Notes: generated by a model from the sequence alone, not told the origin. 8,950 nt of DNA from Vulcanimicrobiota bacterium (GCA_030043675.1 JASHXG010000242.1:1-8950); one strand, 5' to 3'; counted from the first letter of the stretch, positions 1 to 6,215 are shown. Made by a program: numbers and translations.

Positions 1-976
1 GAAGGATCGGCTCTTCACCGCCTTTCGGATAGCTCCACACGTCGGCGACACCTTCGTCGCACCTCGGGTTTGCGACCGTGACGCTCGTGGCACGCGCCGT
101 GCTCGCCGCGGTAACGTTCTGTTTGCCAAAGAAGAACGGGCTTCCCGGCATTTCGGAGCAGTCGTCGAGTGCGATCTCGGAACCGACGCCGATGAGCGTC
201 GTTCCAGAGAGTTTGGCCCGTTGCACGACGTCTCCGTTACCCCGAGTACCGGCTAGAGTGATGTACTCGCCATCCCACGACGTGCCCCTGGCGCTAAAGT
301 TAAACTTTATCCCGGACGTAGACAGTTTCTCCATCGTGGTCTTGCCGGCAGGGATCATGCACACGCTAACGCTCTCGCCGGAGGTGGTGTCCATCGTCCC
401 GAGGCCGATGAGATTGCCATCGTGGTCGTAGCCGAACGTCGACAGGCCGACGCAGCCAATGCTCTCGTTGCCCTCGATGCAGGTTGCTCTGTTCCCAGCG
501 GTGCCGCTCTTCCAGATGCAGACGTCGCCCCCGGCGGTGGCGGCCACGTCGCCCTTAGCGCTGACCGAGCAGCCACTTAGGCCGCTGCCAGGGCGTTCGT
601 AGATATTGATCGGCTTGGTACCGCCGTGCGCATATTCGAACAGCAGGCCGAACTGAGGGTTGGTGACGTAGACATCACCCTTCTGATCGACGCACATGCC
701 CTGCGGATCATGGAAGCCCGTCAGCTTGCCGACCAGCTTGCCGCTCGGGTAGTCGAACACGTACGTGTCGTCGGTAAAGTCGTCGTCGAAGTAGAGCAGC
801 GCTTTTGAGGCGCCCGGCTTCATCCATGACTCACTGCGATCGGGGCGAACCCCGCCTGCCTGGGCCTGGCGCACTGCGCCAAGGGCGCCGATCGGTTCCG
901 ATCCCTGGCAACCCGCGAGCACCGCTATAGCGATGCCGATGCTTAGGACGAAGCGGAGAACAGACATTGTCTTCAT
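1..976 (-). CDS. NHL-like beta-propeller lipoprotein (3' end beyond window)
   Basis: An open frame of 325 codons runs off the left edge with no stop. It begins at ATG 976-974 with MKTMSVLRF, then a hydrophobic stretch ending in the lipobox LAGC (Cys23), so a membrane-anchored lipoprotein is predicted. After a linker to about residue 58, weak repeats follow. Each has a short beta strand and ends in a (Y/F)-x-x-G turn: LLYFDDD..VFDYPSG, DVYVTNP..FEYAHG, DVCIWKSG, SVCMIPAG, VVQRAKLSG, VTVANPR..VWSYPKG. That gives about six blades, with GMCVDQKGDVYVTN the best NHL-type match. The start is supported by GAGG 8 nt upstream; this site contains the stop codon of the upstream glycine-rich lipoprotein gene, so translation is probably coupled. 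It is a paralogue in style of the genes at 5185 and 6216. There are several cysteines (95, 136, 153, 166, 175, 206, 273, 306), which is unusual for this fold. Ligand and function are unknown; NHL proteins mostly bind protein, sugar or RNA partners. Confidence 0.85.
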   Translation of the reverse strand, partial: MKTMSVLRFVLSIGIAIAVLAGCQGSEPIGALGAVRQAQAGGVRPDRSESWMKPGASKALLYFDDDFTDDTYVFDYPSGKLVGKLTGFHDPQGMCVDQKGDVYVTNPQFGLLFEYAHGGTKPINIYERPGSGLSGCSVSAKGDVAATAGGDVCIWKSGTAGNRATCIEGNESIGCVGLSTFGYDHDGNLIGLGTMDTTSGESVSVCMIPAGKTTMEKLSTSGIKFNFSARGTSWDGEYITLAGTRGNGDVVQRAKLSGTTLIGVGSEIALDDCSEMPGSPFFFGKQNVTAASTARATSVTVANPRCDEGVADVWSYPKGGEEPIL

Positions 977-984
977 CAACGATA

Positions 985-990
985 CCTCAC
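985..990 (-). promoter_or_regulatory. Ribosome binding site overlapping upstream stop codon
   Basis: On the minus strand GTGAGG lies 8 nt (measured from GAGG) before ATG 976. The TGA stop of the upstream glycine-rich lipoprotein (987-989) is inside it. This supports the 976 start and suggests that ribosomes finishing the first gene reinitiate on the second. Confidence 0.65.
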
Positions 991-1979
991 CAAAATACGA
1001 TGATCGTCCCGTTGCCTTGGGAGGTCGGGTTCCCGCCATCTGTCATCTTCACGTGCTTAGCACGCGCCTCAGCAAAGGACGATCCACCGCCGCCGCCGCC
1101 GCCAGAGCCGCCCGGGCCGCTTCCGCTTGAGGTGTAATCGGAACCGCCCGCGCCCCCGCCGCCGCCGCCGTAGTAGCCCCCTCCGCCTCCGCCGCCGGCT
1201 CCGCTGCAACCTTGCGCGGGGGCGCGAACGCCGCCCGCACCGCCCGCACCGACGATTCCGCCTGAGCCGTTGCAGCTGCTCCCGCCGTTGACTACACCAC
1301 CCATGCCGCCCTTGCCACCGCCCATCTGCGTACCGCCGCCCCCGCCGCCTCCGGCAAGATTGTCCGAGCCGCCGCCGCCCGATCCGCCCGTGCGCGCGCC
1401 GCCATAGCCGCCGCCACCGCCATCGGTGGTGCCAGACGTGTTGAAGCCGTTGCTTCCGCCGCCGCCGCCACCGCCGGCCACAAGGACGCGATCGGCCAAC
1501 CGGTCGCCTCCCTGCCGTACATCGGACGCACCCCCGCCTCCACCGCAGCCACAGCTACCGCTGCTTGGGCGCGCGCCACTGTTGCCGCCACGGTCTACCG
1601 AGGCGCCACCGTTAAAGCCGCCGCGCCCGCCGCTGCCACCGACGAAGATCGCCAAGCGCTCTCCGGCAGTCACTGGAATCGTCGCCGTGACCATTCCTCC
1701 CGAGCCGCCTCCCGAGGAATAGCCGGAGCAGCAGCTGACGTTGCCCAAAGCACCGTTCGCGCCATACACGGTGATCGTTAGCTGAGTTACCCCAGCCGGA
1801 ACCTTGAATGATTGCTTGCCGCCTGTGTACGAAAAAAACCGATAGTGCTTGAAAGACGGCGTTGTCCCGGTCGCACCATGGGTGGCTGTCGGCGGCAGCG
1901 AGCCGCCGCCGCACCCTGCGAGCAACGCGGTGACCGCGCCAGCGATAATGACGTGGCGGCTACCGATCATGCCCTTCAT
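987..1979 (-). CDS. Glycine-rich lipoprotein (ALK-type/poly-Gly domain)
   Basis: A 330-residue predicted lipoprotein. A signal peptide MKGMIGSRHV..ALLAGC has lipobox LAGC at Cys23. A linker and a beta-rich start follow, with FSYTGGKQSFKVPAGV and LTITVYGANGALG at about 49-78. Residues 89-302 are roughly half glycine, with runs such as GGGGGGGYYGGGGGG, and the protein closes with GGSSFAEA and QGNGTIIVFW. This order (FxYTGxxQxFxVPxGV opening, glycine blocks, GSSF and GNGxIxIxW ending) is that of bacterial glycine-rich domains related to the ALK/LTK glycine-rich region. Such regions can fold as packed polyglycine-II helices, used in adhesion or recognition. Six cysteines beyond Cys23 (83, 84, 143, 145, 236, 258) may form disulfides. 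The frame is open to ATG 2096, but 1979 is preferred: AGGAGG sits 7 nt upstream and the signal peptide starts there. It is first in a two-gene unit with the propeller lipoprotein. Function is unrecognised; a surface-exposed structural or adhesive role is an inference. Confidence 0.88.
   Translation of the reverse strand: MKGMIGSRHVIIAGAVTALLAGCGGGSLPPTATHGATGTTPSFKHYRFFSYTGGKQSFKVPAGVTQLTITVYGANGALGNVSCCSGYSSGGGSGGMVTATIPVTAGERLAIFVGGSGGRGGFNGGASVDRGGNSGARPSSGSCGCGGGGGASDVRQGGDRLADRVLVAGGGGGGGSNGFNTSGTTDGGGGGYGGARTGGSGGGGSDNLAGGGGGGGTQMGGGKGGMGGVVNGGSSCNGSGGIVGAGGAGGVRAPAQGCSGAGGGGGGGYYGGGGGGAGGSDYTSSGSGPGGSGGGGGGGSSFAEARAKHVKMTDGGNPTSQGNGTIIVFW
1074..1715 (-). repeat. GGC/GGN low-complexity poly-glycine coding tract
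   Basis: This is the part of the lipoprotein gene encoding residues 89-302. Glycine codons, mostly GGC, occur in runs of up to eight, read as GCC/CCG runs on the plus strand. It creates long proline- or alanine-rich open frames in the other frames and is a likely site for slippage, recombination and assembly error. Confidence 0.85.
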
Positions 1980-1986
1980 ACGGCGC

Positions 1987-1992
1987 CCTCCT
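1987..1992 (-). promoter_or_regulatory. Strong Shine-Dalgarno deciding start at 1979
   Basis: AGGAGG on the minus strand with a 7-nt spacer to ATG 1979. It rules in this ATG over the more distant in-frame ATG at 2096, which would place 39 charged residues ahead of the signal peptide. Confidence 0.85.
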
Positions 1993-2159
1993 GTAGCCCG
2001 AGGGATCGGGAGCGAAGTACTTTCGCCGCGCTCACGCGCCGGCCTAGCGATTCGAATCCACACCACTGGAATGCCCAACGCAGGGTCGCGGGACACTCGA
2101 CTCGCTAGGCGAGGACATGAATGTGACGAACGGCTTTAGCCGTAGACCCCGTTGGCGGT

Positions 2160-2165
2160 GGAGGG
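2160..2165 (+). promoter_or_regulatory. Shine-Dalgarno deciding start at 2173
   Basis: GGAGGG with a 7-nt spacer before ATG 2173. The upstream in-frame TTG at 2152 has no such site and would prepend seven residues to a normal lipoprotein signal peptide. Confidence 0.8.
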
Positions 2166-2172
2166 ATGGGAC

Positions 2173-3408
2173 ATGAAGACTTTGGCTCACCGCGCGCTTA
2201 GCATCGGGGCTGCCGCGGCTTTGTTAGTCGGATGCGGTGGATCGCAGCCGCCGATCGCCGCGACGCCGCAAGCGATCCGCTTGGCACCCGAACGCGTCCT
2301 TGTTCCTCGCGTTGGAACTGGTTCGTCGTCCTATCAGGTGCTGTATACGTTTGGCCCAAACGCTGGGCGCGAAGGAATAGAGGCCATAATCAACGTGCAG
2401 GGCACGTTTTACGGTACGACGTCCGGAGGCGGTCCCTCGAACGGTGGGACCGTTTACAGCCTTACCGCCGCAGGCAAGAGAAAATTTCTACACAGTTTCG
2501 CCGGCGGTGTTTCCGACGGCTTGGGGCCCGTAGGTCACTTGACCAGCGTGCACGGCGCGATGTACGGCGCGACCCGGGGTGGCGGCAAATGCTTGCAAGG
2601 AACCGTTTATAGCATCACGACGGCCGGCACGGTGACGCTGCTGCATAGCTTCTGCGGTTCTGCCGACGGCTTGACACCGGAAGCGGGCTTGACCTACGCG
2701 GACGGATTGCTTTATGGCACGACTTCGAGGGGCGGCATTGCCGGAGGCGTTATTTACAGCATCAGTACCACGGGCGCATTTAAGGTTCTGTATCGCTTCC
2801 GCAACTCGCGCCGTGACGGGAGCTCACCGTCTTCATCCCTGCTCGACGTAAACGGTGTCTTGTACGGTACGACGCCGTACGGCGGCGGTGCTCCGGCATG
2901 CGTCGATGATTCCGGCTGCGGAACCGTATACAGCGTTACTCGCAGCGGGAAAGAGAAGGTGCTGTATCGCTTCAAGGGCGGCTCCGACGGCTGGTTCCCC
3001 ATTTCGGGCTTGATTAGCGGGGGAGGGACCCTATATGGCACAACGCCTTTCGGCGGTACCTACGATGAGGGTACGGTCTTCAGCGTCAGCATGACCGGCA
3101 CGGAGCACGTCCTGCACGTCTTCTCGGGTGGTTCCGATGGCGCTGGCCCGTTGGCGAGCTTGCTCGAAATGAATGGTGTGCTTTATGGTACGACCAATGG
3201 TGGCGGATCGTCGGATGATGGAACCATTTTTAGCGTTACTAAGAATGGCACCGAACAGGTCTTGCACAGTTTCAGCGGCGAGCCCGATGGCGCAAATCCG
3301 GGATCGCGTTTGACGAACCTGAACGCTACGCTCTTTGGAACGACCAATCGTGGCGGTAACGTATTGTGCCGGAGAGGTTGTGCGACCGTCTTCAGATTGA
3401 CTCCATGA
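2173..3408 (+). CDS. GloVer tandem-repeat lipoprotein, seven repeats
   Basis: A 411-residue lipoprotein: signal peptide MKTLAHRALS..ALLVGC with lipobox LVGC at Cys21, a linker to about residue 53, then tandem GloVer repeats to the C-terminus. Each repeat reads roughly VLHSFxGGSDGxxPxAxLxxxNGxLYGTTxxGGxxxxGTVFSVTxxG. The LYGTT element occurs seven times (residues 80, 131, 181, 231, 288, 338 and 388, the second as YGAT and the last as FGTT). Family knowledge: GloVer repeats (choice-of-anchor tandem repeat proteins) are common in Acidobacteriota and related soil lineages, and are read as beta-propeller blades of unknown ligand. Seven repeats starting and ending mid-blade (YQVLYTF at the start, CATVFRLTP at the end) fit a closed seven-blade propeller. 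Three cysteine pairs (140/161, 243/249, 399/403) could form disulfides after export. ATG 2173 is chosen for its Shine-Dalgarno site and signal peptide. It is single, divergent from the glycine-rich lipoprotein and convergent with the TPR regulator. Confidence 0.92.
   Translation: MKTLAHRALSIGAAAALLVGCGGSQPPIAATPQAIRLAPERVLVPRVGTGSSSYQVLYTFGPNAGREGIEAIINVQGTFYGTTSGGGPSNGGTVYSLTAAGKRKFLHSFAGGVSDGLGPVGHLTSVHGAMYGATRGGGKCLQGTVYSITTAGTVTLLHSFCGSADGLTPEAGLTYADGLLYGTTSRGGIAGGVIYSISTTGAFKVLYRFRNSRRDGSSPSSSLLDVNGVLYGTTPYGGGAPACVDDSGCGTVYSVTRSGKEKVLYRFKGGSDGWFPISGLISGGGTLYGTTPFGGTYDEGTVFSVSMTGTEHVLHVFSGGSDGAGPLASLLEMNGVLYGTTNGGGSSDDGTIFSVTKNGTEQVLHSFSGEPDGANPGSRLTNLNATLFGTTNRGGNVLCRRGCATVFRLTP
2332..3405 (+). 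repeat. Seven tandem GloVer repeats (about 150 bp each)
   Basis: The coding region repeats at the protein level with a period of roughly 50 residues. At DNA level only short pieces such as GGTACGACG and GGAACCGTTTA recur, so the duplication is old and diverged rather than recent. Confidence 0.8.
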
Positions 3409-3414
3409 TGCCAT

Positions 3415-3437
3415 CGCGCGCGACAAATCCGCGCGCG
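3415..3437. terminator. GC hairpin between convergent genes
   Basis: The perfect arms CGCGCGCG (3415-3422) and CGCGCGCG (3430-3437) are separated by 7 nt. The hairpin lies in the 46-bp gap between two convergent stop codons. It has no T tract on either side, so it may act as a transcription barrier or 3'-end protector rather than a classic intrinsic terminator. Confidence 0.4.
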
Positions 3438-3444
3438 GGGCCGC

Positions 3445-3476
3445 CTCGCGCTCGCTATGATTGCGCGAGACTTTTT
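3445..3476 (+). terminator. Intrinsic terminator of the GloVer gene
   Basis: The stem CTCGCGC (3445-3451) pairs with GCGCGAG (3463-3469) over an 11-nt loop. AC and TTTTT (3472-3476) follow, in the plus direction. It starts 36 bp after the GloVer stop codon and overlaps the last seven codons, including the stop, of the convergent regulator gene. Confidence 0.65.
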
Positions 3477-5014
3477 AGCAGATGCGTGAACTCCGTGGCT
3501 TCGCGCTTAAGGTATGGACTTTTCAAGATGAGCGCTTCGCTCGCCAGCTGGCGCATCAGTGCGTAGGGCGAGCCGTAGCGCTCGGTCATGCGGCGCGCCT
3601 CGCTAAGATGTACATGGGCATCGCGCGGATGGCCGAGTTTCGCCTGCGATGCAGCGATCAAACGGTGCGCATCGGCCATGCGCCGCTCGTTTCCTTGGGC
3701 GGCATAACCCGCTAGCGCTTCGCTAGACTCGCGCAGCGCGGCCCTATTCTTGCCTAGGCGGTCCAGCGCCGCCGCGGCAAAAACGTGCCAATCAGGCACC
3801 GCCTCTCGCGGGCAACCCCTGCCGGGCTTCACGTAGCAGAGAATCGAGAGCGCCTCGCGGGGGCGCCCCGTCATCGTATACGCATGCGCAGCCTGCATCA
3901 GCAAACTCGAACTATCTCCAGGGCGCGCCACCGACGCAGCGAGCGGTGCGATCTTCCAGTACCACTGAATCGCCTCGGCGTAATCGGCGCCGATACAGTT
4001 TAGGCCGACGACGAGGGCGCCGAGCCAGCTCGCGGTCGACGACCATCCCGCTTCGCTCGCGTGACGAAGCAGGCCCGCGGCTTCCGCGGCAGCGGCGCGA
4101 GCGCGACCCGAGCTGGTCGCCTCGATCATCGCGTGGGCGCCGAGAATCTCGAGCATTTTTGGACGCTTCGCTTGATCCAGCGTTCCGATGAGCGCTACGG
4201 CCTGTGTCGACGCGGAGCGAGATGCCACGAAGTTCCCGAGGTTAAGCTCGAACAACGCGCTATCACCGAGCACGCGGGCGAGCGCGACGCGCGGCTCCCG
4301 CAACGCAGGCTCGGTGGCCACACTTCTTTGCAAAAGCGACACAGCGCACTCGTATTGTGCCGCGCTCTCGTGCCGCGTCTTGGCGATCTTTGCTTCCACG
4401 CCCGCGACGCGGCCTAGAAGCCAATCGGCGATGGCCCGTGCGTATTCGCCGTTGCGTAAGAGACACGACACGGCAGATGTGGCACGCAGCGGCGTCCTTT
4501 CATCGTCATAGTCTATCGCCGTCTCGGCGAGTTCGAGCAGCGTGTCGGCTCGTTCGACCGGGTCAGAGGCTTCCTGTGCAATTTGCTGCAGCAGGCCGAG
4601 ACACGTGGCATCCCCGGATTGCGCCAGAGTGCGCGCAAGGCTTCGACCCGCCATTGCCTCGCCGCCGCAGAACGCGACACTGCGGCTTTCGGTAAATGCC
4701 TCGGCGGGCTGACACGAATCAAGTTCCCCGACAAAAATGTGTCTGTTGAGACATTCGAGCGCACGACGGCGATCACGAAAGAACTGCCGTGCCGAGAGTG
4801 CAAGCTCGCGCTGCACGTCGCTGGCGCGCTCGCCCCCAAGGTCGTATCGACGAACGATTTCGCGCTGCCGCGGCGACAAGCGGTAGAGCGCAATCTCGAC
4901 CGCTCCCGCCAAAGCGGGGCCGTCGGAATAGGGCGCCCCGTTGCGCTCGCGTAAGGTGCGCAGCAGGCGTCGCGAACCAGCGAGCGGATCGTCGCGATCA
5001 GGCGTTCGCGCCAT
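3455..5014 (-). CDS. Sigma-70-region-4-like HTH protein with TPR-like C-terminal region
   Basis: 519 residues. Residues 46-90 (LSPRQREIVRRYDLGGE..ALSARQFFRDRRRAL) look like sigma factor region 4 or a related helix-turn-helix. No region 2 is present, so this is unlikely to be a functional sigma factor. From about 125 to the end the protein is helical and rich in Ala and Leu, with degenerate TPR-like pairs, e.g. ALRESSEALAGYAAQGNERRMADAHRLIAASQAKLGHPRDAHVHLSEA near the C-terminus. There is no signal peptide or membrane segment, so it is cytoplasmic. A DNA-binding head with a TPR body is typical of one-component regulators whose TPR part binds a peptide or partner. It is divergent from the propeller operon at 5185, a likely target by position only. 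The start is doubtful: ATG 5014 has only GGAG 11 nt upstream, while another frame gives ATG 5079 with GAGG 7 nt upstream and MKCLARAVITGRYEPV..LWRERLIATIRSLVRD, which would need a -1 shift near 4969. The HTH and body are secure; the first 15 residues are not. Confidence 0.85.
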   Translation of the reverse strand: MARTPDRDDPLAGSRRLLRTLRERNGAPYSDGPALAGAVEIALYRLSPRQREIVRRYDLGGERASDVQRELALSARQFFRDRRRALECLNRHIFVGELDSCQPAEAFTESRSVAFCGGEAMAGRSLARTLAQSGDATCLGLLQQIAQEASDPVERADTLLELAETAIDYDDERTPLRATSAVSCLLRNGEYARAIADWLLGRVAGVEAKIAKTRHESAAQYECAVSLLQRSVATEPALREPRVALARVLGDSALFELNLGNFVASRSASTQAVALIGTLDQAKRPKMLEILGAHAMIEATSSGRARAAAAEAAGLLRHASEAGWSSTASWLGALVVGLNCIGADYAEAIQWYWKIAPLAASVARPGDSSSLLMQAAHAYTMTGRPREALSILCYVKPGRGCPREAVPDWHVFAAAALDRLGKNRAALRESSEALAGYAAQGNERRMADAHRLIAASQAKLGHPRDAHVHLSEARRMTERYGSPYALMRQLASEALILKSPYLKREATEFTHLLKSLAQS

Positions 5015-5066
5015 AGCGGGGCGTTCTCCAAAACAGGCTCATACCTCCCAGTAATGACCGCTCTCG

Positions 5067-5091
5067 CGAGGCATTTCATGCGCAAGCCTCG
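5067..5091 (-). promoter_or_regulatory. Inverted repeat around alternative regulator start
   Basis: CGAGGC (5067-5072) and GCCTCG (5086-5091) are perfect 6-bp arms with a 13-nt spacer. In the minus-strand transcript one arm holds the GAGG ribosome binding site (5087-5090) and the loop holds ATG 5079, so the hairpin would mask initiation at that alternative start. With such short arms it could be chance. Confidence 0.3.
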
Positions 5092-5104
5092 ACACGTTTC
5101 GCAA

Positions 5105-5119
5105 AAGAATGCCATTCTT
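5105..5119. promoter_or_regulatory. Palindrome AAGAAT-GCC-ATTCTT, candidate operator
   Basis: A perfect 6-bp inverted repeat with a 3-bp spacer, AT-rich against a GC-rich background. It lies in the divergent spacer between the regulator (starts at 5014 or 5079) and the propeller operon (5185). Position and shape suit an operator for the neighbouring HTH protein or overlap with promoter elements, but no copy elsewhere supports this. Confidence 0.35.
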
Positions 5120-5171
5120 AGCGATGGGACACAGGGAAAGCCCGCGCGCGAGACAGAGCCTCTGGGCCATC

Positions 5172-5180
5172 GGAGGGGAG
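5172..5180 (+). promoter_or_regulatory. Shine-Dalgarno of propeller operon
   Basis: GGAGGGGAG ends 4 nt before ATG 5185, with the GGAGG part 8 nt away. This is a strong site for the first gene of the two-gene propeller unit. Confidence 0.75.
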
Positions 5181-5184
5181 ACTT

Positions 5185-6198
5185 ATGGGTTTTTGGGTCG
5201 CTCGCTTGCACGGCGTCGGCGCGCTTGGGGCACTGGCATTTCTCACCGCATGCGGAGGCGGAGGCTCACCAGCCGTCCCGCCGGGGAACGGCATGAGCTG
5301 GACCGCCGACGCGGCGGCTCACGCTAAGTACGCCGGGAACGTTTTCGTCTCCGATCCGGACAACGATACGGTCTGGGTCTGCCCGGCGACCGGCAACGAT
5401 ATCCGGCGCGGCTTTGGGTCGCCAACCCAACAGCTGCAGGGCGTCAGCGATCCGGTGCAGATCGCAGTCGACGCGCAAGGCACGATCTACGTCGCCAATG
5501 CACAGGTAAACGAGGCCGGCGCAGGTTCGGTAACGGAGTATCCCCGCGGCGCCACGTCACCGTCGCGCACGCTCACGTCGGGCCTGAACACGTCAACCGG
5601 TGTTGCAGTCGACTCCACCGGAAACGTTTATGTTAGCAACAAGTACCTGGCGTCGATCGTAGTTTTTGGAAAGGGCAAGAACACGCCCAAGGAAACGATC
5701 AAATCAAACCTGCGGGGCCCGGACGGTTTGGCAGTCGACGCGGCGGACGATCTGTTTATCGCCGACAGCACGGCCGACGACGTACTGGAGCTAGTACACG
5801 GCTCAACAACGCCGCAGTCATTGCACCTAAAGAGCCTCTCGCGGCCCCTCGGGGTCGCCATCGATGCAAGGGGCGATCTCTACGTGAGTAATCTCCTCGC
5901 ACAGTCATCGAACGTTACCATTTACGCTCCGGGTATGAAGACGCCGAAAGCCACCATCATTGTGCCCGGTCCGGTCTACGGTTCGGAAAGCACGATCGCC
6001 GAGCCAATGATGCTCTCAATCACGCGCCCGGGGAACCTGTTGCTCGCCAGTGCGCCGATTTCGCTCGCGCTCGTCGATGGAAAAGAATGGTTTGGCTACG
6101 AGCCCGCAGTCGTCGGATTTGCTTCAGGCCAAACGCAGCCGCTGTGGAGCAACTACAACAACACCGCAAACGACGCCGTATTCCAGCCGGCAAAGTAA
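5185..6198 (+). CDS. NHL-like six-repeat beta-propeller lipoprotein
   Basis: A 337-residue predicted lipoprotein: short signal peptide MGFWVARLHG..LAFLTAC with lipobox LTAC at Cys23 followed by GGGG, then a linker and NHL-type repeats from about residue 48. The blade core is GxAVDxxGxxYVxN..xVxxYPxGxxxPxxT. Strands can be read at 52-68 (NVFVSDPDNDTVWVCPA), 100-120 (TIYVAN..VTEYP), 147-163 (NVYVSN..IVVFG), 189-206 (DLFIAD..LELVHG), 231-250 (DLYVSN..VTIYAPG) and 284-315 (NLLLAS..VVGFASG), making six repeats. Such proteins are often labelled SMP-30/gluconolactonase-like or NHL, but I see no metal-site residues to support an enzyme call. It is followed after 17 bp by a paralogue (6216), so the two form an operon. 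Start and ribosome binding site are clear. The ligand is unknown; a periplasmic or surface binding role is inferred from the anchor and fold. Confidence 0.9.
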   Translation: MGFWVARLHGVGALGALAFLTACGGGGSPAVPPGNGMSWTADAAAHAKYAGNVFVSDPDNDTVWVCPATGNDIRRGFGSPTQQLQGVSDPVQIAVDAQGTIYVANAQVNEAGAGSVTEYPRGATSPSRTLTSGLNTSTGVAVDSTGNVYVSNKYLASIVVFGKGKNTPKETIKSNLRGPDGLAVDAADDLFIADSTADDVLELVHGSTTPQSLHLKSLSRPLGVAIDARGDLYVSNLLAQSSNVTIYAPGMKTPKATIIVPGPVYGSESTIAEPMMLSITRPGNLLLASAPISLALVDGKEWFGYEPAVVGFASGQTQPLWSNYNNTANDAVFQPAK

Positions 6199-6202
6199 TG
6201 CA

Positions 6203-6209
6203 AGAGGAG
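6203..6209 (+). promoter_or_regulatory. Shine-Dalgarno deciding start at 6216
   Basis: AGAGGAG with a 6-nt spacer to ATG 6216. The in-frame ATG at 6198, which overlaps the upstream TAA as TAATG, would place this site inside the coding region and has no site of its own, so 6216 is preferred. Confidence 0.7.
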
Positions 6210-6215
6210 TTCACT

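Larger units (their letters stand above)
1980..2172. promoter_or_regulatory. Divergent intergenic region with small inverted repeats
   Basis: This 193-bp spacer separates the minus-strand glycine-rich lipoprotein unit from the plus-strand GloVer lipoprotein gene, so it should hold promoters for both. I see no convincing -35/-10 pair. Three short inverted repeats stand out: GCGAAGTACTTTCGC at 2012-2026 (imperfect, centred on AGTACT), CTCGC-TAG-GCGAG at 2101-2113, and ACGGCT-TT-AGCCGT at 2130-2143. The last lies 16 bases before the GloVer ribosome binding site and could form a leader hairpin or be an operator half-site. The open frames crossing this spacer look like chance. Confidence 0.4.

Noticed and set aside
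78..431. Plus-strand open frame at the left edge
   Set aside because: It lies antisense to the propeller lipoprotein, which has a ribosome site, lipobox and repeats. The plus frame has no ribosome site or recognisable content.
1426..1722. Proline-rich open frame on the plus strand
   Set aside because: It is the antisense of the poly-glycine tract (GGC read as GCC/CCG). It has no ribosome site, and the minus frame has a signal peptide and domain pattern.
1980..2096. N-terminal extension of the glycine-rich lipoprotein to ATG 2096
   Set aside because: It would bury the signal peptide behind 39 charged residues; AGGAGG with a 7-nt spacer supports 1979.
2332..3405. CRISPR-like or satellite DNA repeat
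   Set aside because: The periodicity is at the protein level (GloVer repeats, about 50 residues) with diverged DNA and no constant repeat-spacer structure.
4513..4968. Downstream part of the open frame running 5211-4513 on the minus strand as a separate gene
   Set aside because: Below about 4969 the other frame carries the HTH and TPR features, so this frame is a GC-driven shadow. Only its 5079-4969 part is kept, as a possible true N-terminus.
3455..5014. Complete ECF sigma factor
   Set aside because: Only a region-4-like HTH is visible and no region 2; the remaining residues are TPR-like.
5185..6198. SMP-30/gluconolactonase enzyme
   Set aside because: The propeller repeats are present, but I could not point to metal-binding or catalytic residues of that enzyme, so only a structural call is made.
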